This document shows, piece by piece, positions 53,961 to 62,148 of a DNA stretch of 64,000 nucleotides. This DNA is from an uncultured Prevotella sp. (GTDB lineage: Bacteria; Bacteroidota; Bacteroidia; Bacteroidales; Bacteroidaceae), in assembly GCA_900317685.1 (NCBI GenBank), contig ONHQ01000002.1, positions 62,001 through 126,000 on the forward strand. The letters are read 5' to 3'. The notes under the pieces are model-generated. The model worked only from the letters and a program-made list of their open reading frames with translations, searched no databases and was not told where the DNA came from. How positions within the stretch are numbered: position 1 is the first letter of the stretch; every line of letters starts with the position of its first letter. The position numbers and the translations under genes are program-made.

Positions 53961-55856
53961 TTGAAGACATTTGAAGAATTGGGTGTCAGCGAAGAGATTC
54001 GCCGCGCCATCGAAGAGCTGGGCTTTGAGCAGCCCATGCCCGTACAGGAAGAAGTAATCCCTTATTTATTAGGTCACGGCAACGATGTCATTGCGCTGGC
54101 ACAGACAGGAACAGGCAAGACCGCCGCTTACGGCATCCCCGTGTTGCAGAAGACCGATCCCACCAACAAAGCTACCCAGGCACTCATCCTCAGCCCCACC
54201 CGTGAGCTGTGCTTGCAGATTGCCGACGATCTCAACGCCTTTGCCAAGTATATCGACGGCATGCACATTGTGCCCGTCTACGGCGGAGCATCTATCGAGA
54301 CACAGATCCATGCCCTGCGCCACGGCGTGCAGATCATCGTGGCTACCCCCGGCCGTCTCATCGATCTGATGAAACGTGGCGTGGCACAGCTCGACCAGGT
54401 CAACAACGTCGTGCTTGATGAGGCCGACGAAATGCTCAACATGGGCTTCTCGGAAAGCATCAACGAGATCTTTGAGGGCGTGCCCGCTGACCGCAACACC
54501 TTGCTTTTCTCTGCCACCATGAGCAAGGAGATAGAGGCCATCGCGAAGAACTATCTCCACGACTACAAGGAGATCGTCGTCGGATCGCGCAACGAAGGTG
54601 CCGAGAACGTCAACCACATCTACTATATGGTCAACGCGCGTGACAAGTATCTCGCGCTGAAACGTATTGTCGATTTCTACCCTCGCATCTATGCCATCAT
54701 CTTTTGTCGCACGAAGATCGAGACGCAGGAAGTGGCTGATAAGCTCATCAAGGACGGATACAATGCCGAGGCGCTTCATGGTGACCTGAGCCAGCAGCAG
54801 CGTGATCTGACCATGCAGAAGTTCCGCAACCACCTGACACAGCTGCTCGTGGCCACTGACGTGGCTGCCCGCGGACTGGACGTCGACGACCTGACCCACG
54901 TGATCAACTATGGTCTGCCCGACGATGTGGAGAACTATACCCACCGTTCCGGCCGTACCGGACGCGCCGGCAAAAAAGGAACAAGCATCTCCATCATCCA
55001 CTCGCGCGAGAAGTTCAAGGTGCGCAACATCGAGAAGATCATCGGCAAGGAATTTGTCGACGGCACACTGCCCACGCCTGAGGAGATCTGCAAAAAGCAA
55101 CTCTTCAAGACCATGGACGACATTATGAAGGCTGATGTCGACGAGGAGCTCATCGCACCTTACATGGCTGAGATCAACCGACAGTTTGACTATGTCGACA
55201 AGGAAGACATTATCAAGAAGATGGTGAGCATCACCTTTGGCAAGTTCCTTGACTACTACAAGAATGCCCCCGAGATTGTCAAGCCTACGACGAGGGGGCG
55301 CGACAAGTCGGAACAGGGCGACCGCAACGGACGTGGCGGCAAGGGCTCGCGCGACCGCAAGCGCGGACCGCGTCAGGCAGAGGCAGGCTATCGCCGTCTG
55401 TTCATCAACTTGGGCAAGCAAGACGGCTTCTATCCCGGTGAGGTCATGCAGTTTATCAACAAGCATATCCACGGCCATCAGGAGGTGGGACATATCGACT
55501 TGTTGCAGAAGTTCAGCTATATCGAGGTACCTGAAGGCGATGCCCAGCGTGTGATGCGCGCTTTGGACGGCACAGCCTACAAAGGCCGCGAGGTGCGCTG
55601 CAACGATGCTGATGAGAGCGGACACGGACGCTCGGCACGCGGCAGCCGCACCGGCGCAGACAAAGGAGACCGCAGCTATGGTAAGGGTGCGCGCGGCAAA
55701 GGACGCCAAAGCACCAAGACGCACGACGATGACAGCCGTCACGGACGCGACGACTGGAAACAGTTGATGGCCGACAGCCGCAATATCAAGTTGCGCGGAG
55801 AGGTTCCCGACTTCAGCGAAGAAGGTTGGGCACGCCGTCGCCCCAAAAAGAAATAA
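53961..55856 (+). CDS. deaD: DEAD-box ATP-dependent RNA helicase
   Basis: A 631-residue RNA helicase with roles in ribosome assembly and RNA turnover, often cold-induced. The only possible start is TTG at 53961 (MKTFEELGVSEEIRR), because a stop codon lies just two codons upstream. Helicase motifs: Q motif EQPMPVQEEVIPYLLG near residues 23-38, ALAQTGTGKTAAYG near 45-58, DEAD in VLDEADEMLN near 152-161, SATMSKE near 183-189, and HRSGRTGRAG near 328-337. A DbpA-like RNA-binding domain (RRLFINLGKQDGFYPGEVMQ near 477-496) and a basic Gly/Arg-rich tail follow. A 5' UTR pairing element and a rare start codon suggest translational control. Confidence 0.93.
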   Translation: MKTFEELGVSEEIRRAIEELGFEQPMPVQEEVIPYLLGHGNDVIALAQTGTGKTAAYGIPVLQKTDPTNKATQALILSPTRELCLQIADDLNAFAKYIDGMHIVPVYGGASIETQIHALRHGVQIIVATPGRLIDLMKRGVAQLDQVNNVVLDEADEMLNMGFSESINEIFEGVPADRNTLLFSATMSKEIEAIAKNYLHDYKEIVVGSRNEGAENVNHIYYMVNARDKYLALKRIVDFYPRIYAIIFCRTKIETQEVADKLIKDGYNAEALHGDLSQQQRDLTMQKFRNHLTQLLVATDVAARGLDVDDLTHVINYGLPDDVENYTHRSGRTGRAGKKGTSISIIHSREKFKVRNIEKIIGKEFVDGTLPTPEEICKKQLFKTMDDIMKADVDEELIAPYMAEINRQFDYVDKEDIIKKMVSITFGKFLDYYKNAPEIVKPTTRGRDKSEQGDRNGRGGKGSRDRKRGPRQAEAGYRRLFINLGKQDGFYPGEVMQFINKHIHGHQEVGHIDLLQKFSYIEVPEGDAQRVMRALDGTAYKGREVRCNDADESGHGRSARGSRTGADKGDRSYGKGARGKGRQSTKTHDDDSRHGRDDWKQLMADSRNIKLRGEVPDFSEEGWARRRPKKK

Positions 55857-55968
55857 GGCTTTTTTAACGGGCAAACGGTATCCTTTTTACCTTTTAATGC
55901 GTCTCTATAAAGTAAATCGTTACTTTTAGATCATTAAGAAGCGTATTATTCACAACTTGAAAATAAAT

Positions 55969-57123
55969 ATGATGAAAAGCATTTTGTGCAGCCTGGCCTT
56001 GATGGCCATGGCCTGCGTGCCCGCTATGGCACAGAAGAAAACCGCAAGTGATGCCGTTCACTTCAAAGGCGACGTCAAGGGAGTCAAGGACACACTGTTG
56101 GTGATCGTGCCACAGAGTGACCATAAGGCTAAGACCGACACAGTGCTGGTGAAGAATGGCAAGTTTGACTTCACGGTACATGTGAGTGAGCCGACCGACA
56201 TCCGTGCCTATACTCCCGGCAGTCTGCGTGGTACAGAGCGCGCCGGTTTCCAGGTGATCGCCGTTCCGGGCGAGAGTGCTGTGATGAGTGGCGACCTGAC
56301 ATCCAACTACTACCTCACGGGATCTAAGTTTTATCAGCAGTTCAATGAGGTGGACCGTATGATGGAGGCCGCCCAAAAGCCCATGCAGCAGCTGGTCGAC
56401 AGCCTGCAGGAGCGTCTGAAAGCTGGTGAGAGCCAGGAAGCAGTGATGAAAGTCTATCAGGAGAAAGGTGGCCTGCTCCGCCAGGAGATGCGCGACAAAA
56501 TGCTGAACTTCATCAAGCAGCATCCCGACAACGAGGCTTGTGCCTATCTGATTCCTCAGATGGGAGAGCTGGGCTGGATGCGTGACGCCGTGAAGTTGCT
56601 TTCTCCCGCTGTGCGCGACGGCCGCATGAAGAGCTATTACACGGGCATCATGACCGCTTTGGAGAATGAGGCAAAGGCTGAGGCAGAGGCTGCAAAGAAG
56701 CAGGCATCTGGCCTTGTTGCTCCTGACTTCACCCTCAACGACATCAACGGCAAGCCGCTGAGTCTCTCCAGTCTGCGTGGTCAGTACGTGATCCTCGACT
56801 TCTGGGGCTCCTGGTGTGTATGGTGCATCAAGGGATTCCCCGAGATGAAGGAGTACTACAATAAGTATAAGGGCAAGTTCCAGATCCTCGGTGTCGACTG
56901 CAATGACACGCAGGAGAAATGGAAAGCTGCCGTGCAGAAGCATGAGTTGCCCTGGCTCCACGTCTATTGTCCACGTGACAACCGCCAGCTTATGGATGCT
57001 TACGGCATTCAGGGCTTCCCCACAAAAATCCTCATTGATCCCCAAGGCAAGATTGTGAAGACCGTCGTTGGTGAGGATCCCGCCTTCTATACCTTGCTCG
57101 ATGAGACCTTCGGTAAGAAGTAA
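55969..57123 (+). CDS. Exported TlpA-like thioredoxin with DUF4369 domain
   Basis: A 384-residue exported thiol-disulfide oxidoreductase. The signal peptide spans residues 1-22 (SILCSLALMAMACVPAMA). A DUF4369 beta-domain (HFKGDVKGVKDTLLVI onward) occupies roughly 28-110, a helical linker 110-250, and a thioredoxin fold from about 250. The redox motif is FWGSWCVWCIKGFPEM near residues 282-297 (CVWC). The cis-proline region is GIQGFPTKILIDPQG near 343-357. The ATG at 55969 is preferred over an upstream TTG. The next gene encodes a related protein that lacks the cysteines. It probably reduces or isomerises periplasmic protein disulfides. Confidence 0.9.
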   Translation: MMKSILCSLALMAMACVPAMAQKKTASDAVHFKGDVKGVKDTLLVIVPQSDHKAKTDTVLVKNGKFDFTVHVSEPTDIRAYTPGSLRGTERAGFQVIAVPGESAVMSGDLTSNYYLTGSKFYQQFNEVDRMMEAAQKPMQQLVDSLQERLKAGESQEAVMKVYQEKGGLLRQEMRDKMLNFIKQHPDNEACAYLIPQMGELGWMRDAVKLLSPAVRDGRMKSYYTGIMTALENEAKAEAEAAKKQASGLVAPDFTLNDINGKPLSLSSLRGQYVILDFWGSWCVWCIKGFPEMKEYYNKYKGKFQILGVDCNDTQEKWKAAVQKHELPWLHVYCPRDNRQLMDAYGIQGFPTKILIDPQGKIVKTVVGEDPAFYTLLDETFGKK

Positions 57124-57167
57124 TGAGATTCTCGATACAAATTAATTGATGACCTCTGTCATCACTC

Positions 57168-57204
57168 AGAAGCCGCCGGAGAAGTAGAGTCTCCGGCGGC
57201 TTCT
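57168..57204 (+). terminator. Terminator after the TlpA-like gene
   Basis: AGAAGCCGCCGGAGA (57168-57182) pairs over 15 bp with TCTCCGGCGGCTTCT (57190-57204). Confidence 0.8.
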
Positions 57205-57314
57205 TGGCTTTTGGTGGGTTTGCCGGGGCTTTCTACGTTGGGCTGTGTTGCTTCCGTTGTGCTGCATATTGCCATTTTCTTCCGCAAATAGACGTGAAAT
57301 ACAAAAAAAATATG

Positions 57315-57322
57315 TAAGTTTG
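57315..57322 (+). promoter_or_regulatory. Promoter of the DUF4369 lipoprotein gene (-7 element)
   Basis: TAAGTTTG, 39 bp before the ATG at 57362. No clear -33 element. Confidence 0.5.
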
Positions 57323-57361
57323 CAAGTTGAAAACCAAGCAAACATGTTATCGCATAATACA

Positions 57362-58540
57362 ATGAAGACAAACAAAGTACTCTCGGCGGTGCTGATCGTT
57401 CTTACCGCTTTGGCACTCGCCTCTTGCACGGGAAAGAAATTCCACGTCTCTGGTGTCATCACTGACGCCAAAGACTCGTTGCTCTATTTCGAGAATATGA
57501 GCCTCAATGGACCGGTGACCGTTGACTCCGTGAAACTCGACAAGGATGGATCATTCTCCTTTGACGGCGAGGCACCGGACGCGCCGGAGTACTATCGGTT
57601 GCGTATCGCACGCCAGATCATCAACCTTGCTGTCGACTCCACAGAGAACATCATGGTGAAAGCTGCTTACCCGACGATGTCGGCACAGTACGAGGTGAAA
57701 GGTTCCGACGACTGCTCGAAGATGAAGGAACTGGCGCAGATGCAGTTGGGATTGCAGGCTACCATCAACGCCATCCAGCAAAATCCTAACCTGTCTTACG
57801 ACCAGGTCGATGCTGCCATTCAGCAGACGATGGCCAGCTATAAGGATAAGGTGAAACGCCAGTATATCTTCACTGCACCGATGAAAGCCTACGCTTATTT
57901 CGCGCTCTTCCAAACGGTGAACATTGGCAATCAGACGGTGCTCATCTTCGATCCGCGCAGCAAGAAGGAAGACGTGCAGGTCTTTGCTGCCGTAGCAACG
58001 AGTTGGGATACCTATTATCCTAAGTCCGAGCGTGGTGCCAACCTTCATAACATTGCCCTCCAAGGCATGAAGAACGTGCGTATCATCCAGGCCGAGCGGG
58101 CCCAGGGACAGATCGACGCCAGCAAAGTGCAGACCACTGGTGTGCTGGAGATAGCCCTTCCTGACCGAGAGGGCAACATCCGCCGACTCACGCAGCTCAA
58201 GGGCAAGGTGGTGATGCTCGACTTCCACATGTTTGCCGCCAAGGGCAGCACCGAGCGTATCATGCATCTCCGCGACCTCTACAACAAATACCATGCACAA
58301 GGCTTTGAGATCTATCAGGTGAGTCTCGACAGCGACGAGCACTTCTGGAAAGAGAGTGTGGCTGCCCTGCCATGGGTTTGTGTACACGACGGCGACGGTC
58401 CTAACTCGCAGTTCGCCTCACAGTACAATGTGCAGACCGTGCCGACCTTCTTCCTCATCGACCGCAACAATGTGTTGCAGAAACGTGACGTTCAGGTCAA
58501 GGACCTTGACGCTGAGATCAAGAGCCTGCTGGCGAAATAA
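57362..58540 (+). CDS. DUF4369/thioredoxin-fold lipoprotein without redox cysteines
   Basis: A 392-residue lipoprotein. The lipobox ALASC ends the signal peptide near residue 21, and the mature start CTGKKF lacks the acidic export signal, so a periplasmic location is likely. A DUF4369 domain (FHVSGVITDAKDSLLYFENM onward) is followed by a helical linker and an AhpC/TlpA-like thioredoxin fold. Where the paralogue upstream has WCVWC, this one reads DFHMFAAKGSTERI, with no cysteine at all. The cis-proline region is still present (VQTVPTFFLIDRNN). So the fold is kept but thiol chemistry is lost, suggesting a binding or scaffold role. It has its own promoter and is followed 5 bp later by the Nudix gene. 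Confidence 0.85.
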   Translation: MKTNKVLSAVLIVLTALALASCTGKKFHVSGVITDAKDSLLYFENMSLNGPVTVDSVKLDKDGSFSFDGEAPDAPEYYRLRIARQIINLAVDSTENIMVKAAYPTMSAQYEVKGSDDCSKMKELAQMQLGLQATINAIQQNPNLSYDQVDAAIQQTMASYKDKVKRQYIFTAPMKAYAYFALFQTVNIGNQTVLIFDPRSKKEDVQVFAAVATSWDTYYPKSERGANLHNIALQGMKNVRIIQAERAQGQIDASKVQTTGVLEIALPDREGNIRRLTQLKGKVVMLDFHMFAAKGSTERIMHLRDLYNKYHAQGFEIYQVSLDSDEHFWKESVAALPWVCVHDGDGPNSQFASQYNVQTVPTFFLIDRNNVLQKRDVQVKDLDAEIKSLLAK

Positions 58541-58545
58541 GGATC

Positions 58546-59085
58546 ATGCACGTTCTTGACAAATTTCACTATTGTCCCGTCTGCGGCTCAGCCGAGTTTG
58601 AGCCCAGCACGGTGAAGAGCAAGCGTTGCCGGCACTGTGGTTTTGAGTACTTCCTCAATCCCAGTGCCGCCAACGCTGCGCTGATTATGAACAGCCATGA
58701 CGAGTTGCTTGTCATCACCCGCAAGAACGATCCCGCCAAGGGTATGCTCGACTTGCCGGGCGGTTTCTACGATTTGAACGAGACAGCAGCCCAAGGGCTT
58801 GCGCGCGAAGTGATGGAAGAGACCGGACTTACCGTCGTTTCCTCTCGTCTGCTCTTCAGTTATCCCAACACCTATCTTTATTCCGGCTTCACCGTACACA
58901 CGCTCGACTTCTTCTTTCTCTGCCATGTGGAAGATTTCACTGCTTTGTCGGCTCACGACGATGCCGCCAGTTATGAGTGGATCGCTGTCAGAGACCTGCG
59001 TCCCGAACGCTTTGGCTTGGACTCCATCCGCCGTGCCGTGACCCGCTTCCAGCAGGACTTTGAGACTGGAAAACTCGGTTTTTAA
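58546..59085 (+). CDS. Nudix hydrolase with N-terminal zinc ribbon
   Basis: A 179-residue Nudix pyrophosphohydrolase. The zinc ribbon is formed by CPVCG near residues 9-13 and CRHCG near 28-32. The Nudix box GGFYDLNETAAQGLAREV followed by MEETGL near 70-93 fits Gx5Ex7REUxEExGU. Substrates of this subfamily (NudC-like architecture, but without the NudC C-terminal motif) are probably nucleotide sugars or NAD(H)-type dinucleotides; this cannot be settled here. It begins 5 bp after the lipoprotein stop codon. Confidence 0.88.
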   Translation: MHVLDKFHYCPVCGSAEFEPSTVKSKRCRHCGFEYFLNPSAANAALIMNSHDELLVITRKNDPAKGMLDLPGGFYDLNETAAQGLAREVMEETGLTVVSSRLLFSYPNTYLYSGFTVHTLDFFFLCHVEDFTALSAHDDAASYEWIAVRDLRPERFGLDSIRRAVTRFQQDFETGKLGF

Positions 59086-59090
59086 TAAAA

Positions 59091-59128
59091 AAGTTACATG
59101 GATGTAACTTACATTTATGTAACTTTTT
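59091..59128 (+). terminator. Terminator after the Nudix gene (three-arm structure)
   Basis: GTTACAT (59093-59099) can pair with ATGTAAC at 59102-59108 or at 59117-59123; the second pairing is followed by TTTTT (59124-59128). The two options are exclusive. Confidence 0.65.
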
Positions 59129-59161
59129 GTATCGGTGTCTCTTAAAAATTCTAAAATCATA

Positions 59162-59178
59162 CATATATAATAAGGTGT
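59162..59178 (-). repeat. Copy of the recurrent 17-bp motif
   Basis: CATATATAATAAGGTGT, one mismatch from the consensus in reverse orientation. It lies 16 bp upstream of the topA -7 element, where a -33 element would be expected. Confidence 0.65.
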
Positions 59179-59194
59179 AAGACAAAGTTATTAT

Positions 59195-59202
59195 TACTTT
59201 TG
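59195..59202 (+). promoter_or_regulatory. Promoter of topA (-7 element)
   Basis: TACTTTTG, 29 bp before the start codon. The -33 region is occupied by the recurrent AT-rich motif. Confidence 0.5.
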
Positions 59203-59231
59203 TCCCCGACATTATATAACTACACGCAAGC

Positions 59232-61565
59232 ATGCAAGATAACTTAGTCATTGTAGAGAGCCCTGCCAAGGCCAAGACCATTGAGAAGTTCCTCGGCAAG
59301 GATTATAAAGTGATGTCTTCCTACGGACACATCAGAGACCTAAAGAAAAGTGGACTCAGTATCAACGAAAAGACGTTTGAACCAGACTACGAGATACCGG
59401 AGGATAAGAAGAAGGTTGTAGCAGAACTCAAGAAAGATGCCAAGGCCGCCAAGAAAGTGTGGCTCGCATCCGATGAGGATCGCGAGGGAGAAGCCATCAG
59501 CTGGCATCTCTGTGAGGTGCTCGGACTCGATGAGCAAAAGACTTCGCGTATCGTCTTCCATGAGATTACCAAGCCCGCCATCCTCTACGCTATCGAGCAT
59601 CCACGCCATCTCGACATGAATCTCGTCAACGCGCAGCAGGCTCGCCGCGTGCTGGACCGCATCGTCGGCTTTAAGCTCTCACCGGTGCTGTGGCGAAAGG
59701 TCAAGCCGTCGCTCTCGGCCGGACGTGTGCAGAGCGTGGCCGTCAGACTCGTCGTGGAGCGTGAGCGTGAGATTCAGGCCTTCAAGAGTGAGCCTTACTA
59801 CCGTGTCACTGCCATCTTCACGCCCGTCAATGGCGACAATATCGGCGTGGAGGTCAAGGCAGAACTTGACAAGCGCTTTGCCACACACGATGAGGCACTC
59901 GACTTCCTCAACCGTTGCAAGGATGCTGTCTTCACCGTGGGCAATGTGTCGAAAAAGCCGTTGAAGCGCTTTCCCGCGCCTCCTTTCACCACTTCCACCT
60001 TGCAGCAGGAGGCAGCCAGAAAGCTCGGTTTCACCGTCTCGCAGACCATGCGCATCGCGCAGCAGCTCTATGAGAACGGACGCATCACCTACATGCGTAC
60101 CGACAGCGTCAACCTCTCGGCACTCGCCATCAACAGCAGTAAAGAGGCCATCACCAATCTCTATGGTGAGCAATATAGTTCTCCCCGCAATTTCCATACA
60201 CAGTCCAAGGGTGCGCAGGAAGCCCACGAGGCCATCCGACCCACCCACATGGAAAACGCTACTATCGACGGCACGGCACAGGAAAAACGCCTCTACGACC
60301 TGATCTGGAAACGCTCCATCGCCTCGCAGATGGCTGAGGCGCAGATCGAGAAGACTACGGTCAACATCAACATCGGCGGTCAGCCCGAGAAATTCGTGGC
60401 ACGTGGCGAGGTCATCGTCTTCGACGGATTCCTGAAAGTATATAAGGAGTCGACCGACGACGACGAGCAGTCTGAGGAGTTCGCGTCCCTGCCCGCACTG
60501 CAAGTGGGCGAGCAGCTCTCCCGCGAAAGCATTTCCTCGACGGAGCGGTTCTCCCAGGGACCGGCACGATATACCGAGGCCAGCCTCGTGCATAAGCTGG
60601 AGGAGCTCGGCATTGGACGTCCGTCTACCTATGCGCCGACGATTTCCACGATCCAGCAGCGCGACTATGTGGAGAAAGGCGACAGGGGCGGAAAAGAGAC
60701 CAAGTTCACCGTCGACATTCTGAAAGGCAACCAAGTGGAGTCGACAACAAAGACAGAGTTTACCGGTTCAGAGAAAGGAAAGCTCATCCCCACCGACATT
60801 GGCATTGTGGTCAACGACTTCCTCTTGCAGAACTTCCCCGAGATCATGGACTACAACTTCACGGCGAAAGTCGAGAACCAGTTCGACAAGATTGCCGAGG
60901 GCAAGGAGGAATGGAAAGACATGATGAGCAAGTTTGACAAGCCCTTTGAGAAGACTGTCGACCAGGTCATGAAGTCGCGTTCCGAGCATAAGGCTGGAGA
61001 GCGCATCCTCGGCAAGGATCCTAAGTCCGGCCGGACCGTGCTGGTGAAGATCGGAAAGTTTGGCCCGCTGGCTCAGATCGGCACTGCCGATGACGACGAG
61101 AAGCCGCGCTTCGCCCAGATTCCTAAGGACAAGAGCATCGAGACCATCACGCTCGAAGAGGCTCTGGAACTGTTTAAGTTGCCACGTGAGCTCGGAGAGT
61201 TCGAGGGCATGCCCGTCACCATTGGTGCCGGACGCTTTGGCCCTTATGTTCAGCACAACAAGAAATATGTGTCTCTGCCCAAGGAAGACGATCCGATGAC
61301 GGTCACCCTCGACCATGCCATCTCGCTGATTCTCGCCAAGCGGCTGAAAGACCGTGAGCGCGAAATCAAGAAGTTTGAGGAAGACGACCGGCTGGAACTG
61401 CTCAAGGGACGCTTTGGTCCTTACCTCGCTTTCGACGGCAACAACTATCGCATCGACAAGAGTCTCCACGACCGTGCGCTGGCCGGTGACCTGAGCTACG
61501 ACGAGTGCATGGAGATCATCAAGAACGCGCCCGAGCCAAAAACCAAGGCCAGAAGAAGAAAATAA
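59232..61565 (+). CDS. topA: DNA topoisomerase I
   Basis: TopA relaxes negative supercoils through a tyrosine-DNA link. The 777-residue protein starts MQDNLVIVESPAKAKTIEKF, the TOPRIM opening. VWLASDEDREGEAISWHLC near residues 76-94 holds the TOPRIM acidic residues. The active-site tyrosine is in NGRITYMRTDSVNLSALA near 281-298, and GQEAHEAIRPTH-like residues follow near 330. The C-terminus has TopA_C repeat-like segments (YEKAGERILGKDPKSGRTVL region, FGPYVQHNKKYVSLPKEDDP) rather than the E. coli cysteine zinc fingers, which is usual for this phylum. It is followed by aroK 12 bp downstream. Confidence 0.96.
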   Translation: MQDNLVIVESPAKAKTIEKFLGKDYKVMSSYGHIRDLKKSGLSINEKTFEPDYEIPEDKKKVVAELKKDAKAAKKVWLASDEDREGEAISWHLCEVLGLDEQKTSRIVFHEITKPAILYAIEHPRHLDMNLVNAQQARRVLDRIVGFKLSPVLWRKVKPSLSAGRVQSVAVRLVVEREREIQAFKSEPYYRVTAIFTPVNGDNIGVEVKAELDKRFATHDEALDFLNRCKDAVFTVGNVSKKPLKRFPAPPFTTSTLQQEAARKLGFTVSQTMRIAQQLYENGRITYMRTDSVNLSALAINSSKEAITNLYGEQYSSPRNFHTQSKGAQEAHEAIRPTHMENATIDGTAQEKRLYDLIWKRSIASQMAEAQIEKTTVNINIGGQPEKFVARGEVIVFDGFLKVYKESTDDDEQSEEFASLPALQVGEQLSRESISSTERFSQGPARYTEASLVHKLEELGIGRPSTYAPTISTIQQRDYVEKGDRGGKETKFTVDILKGNQVESTTKTEFTGSEKGKLIPTDIGIVVNDFLLQNFPEIMDYNFTAKVENQFDKIAEGKEEWKDMMSKFDKPFEKTVDQVMKSRSEHKAGERILGKDPKSGRTVLVKIGKFGPLAQIGTADDDEKPRFAQIPKDKSIETITLEEALELFKLPRELGEFEGMPVTIGAGRFGPYVQHNKKYVSLPKEDDPMTVTLDHAISLILAKRLKDREREIKKFEEDDRLELLKGRFGPYLAFDGNNYRIDKSLHDRALAGDLSYDECMEIIKNAPEPKTKARRRK

Positions 61566-61577
61566 ACGTTTAAGCTG

Positions 61578-62117
61578 ATGGAAACACCTGTTCGCATCAT
61601 CCTCGTGGGCTATATGGGCTCTGGAAAGACAACGGTCGGCAAGGCCCTCGCCAAAGACCTGGGCCTGCCCTTCTATGACCTCGACTGGTACATAGAAAGC
61701 CGTATGCGCAAGACCGTCAAGCAACTCTTTGACGAGCGGGGCGAGGACGGCTTCCGACAAGTAGAGCGCAACATGCTCCACGAAGTGGCTGAGTTTGAGA
61801 ATATCGTGCTGAGTTGTGGCGGAGGCACGCCGTGCTTCTTCGACAATATGGACTATATCAACCAGCAGGGAGAGTCGGTCTATCTCAAGTGCACCACCGA
61901 TGTGCTCGTGCAGCATCTGAAGATGGGCAAGACCGTACGCCCGCTGTTGCTCAACAAGACGCCCGAGGAGGTCGTCACGTTCATTGAGCAGCAGCTCAGC
62001 CAGCGCGAGCCTTTCTATGCCAAGGCCAGGCACACGCTCGACGTGAGCCTGATGGATAATTTCGACAAAATACAGATTACAGTAGAGCAACTGAAACAAC
62101 AACTCGGCTTGCCATGA
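61578..62117 (+). CDS. aroK: Shikimate kinase
   Basis: AroK phosphorylates shikimate in the aromatic amino-acid pathway. The 179-residue protein has the Walker A motif LVGYMGSGKTTVGKALAKDL near residues 9-28, the substrate region FYDLDWYIESRM near 33-44, and Walker B-like IVLSCGGGTPCFF near 76-88, in which GGG binds shikimate. The lid region (GKTVRPLLL near 116-124) holds the conserved arginine. It is co-directional with topA, 12 bp after its stop, and with speA, which starts 31 bp later. Confidence 0.95.
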   Translation: METPVRIILVGYMGSGKTTVGKALAKDLGLPFYDLDWYIESRMRKTVKQLFDERGEDGFRQVERNMLHEVAEFENIVLSCGGGTPCFFDNMDYINQQGESVYLKCTTDVLVQHLKMGKTVRPLLLNKTPEEVVTFIEQQLSQREPFYAKARHTLDVSLMDNFDKIQITVEQLKQQLGLP

Positions 62118-62148
62118 GCCGGCTATAAAATTAACTACGCTGAATTAG

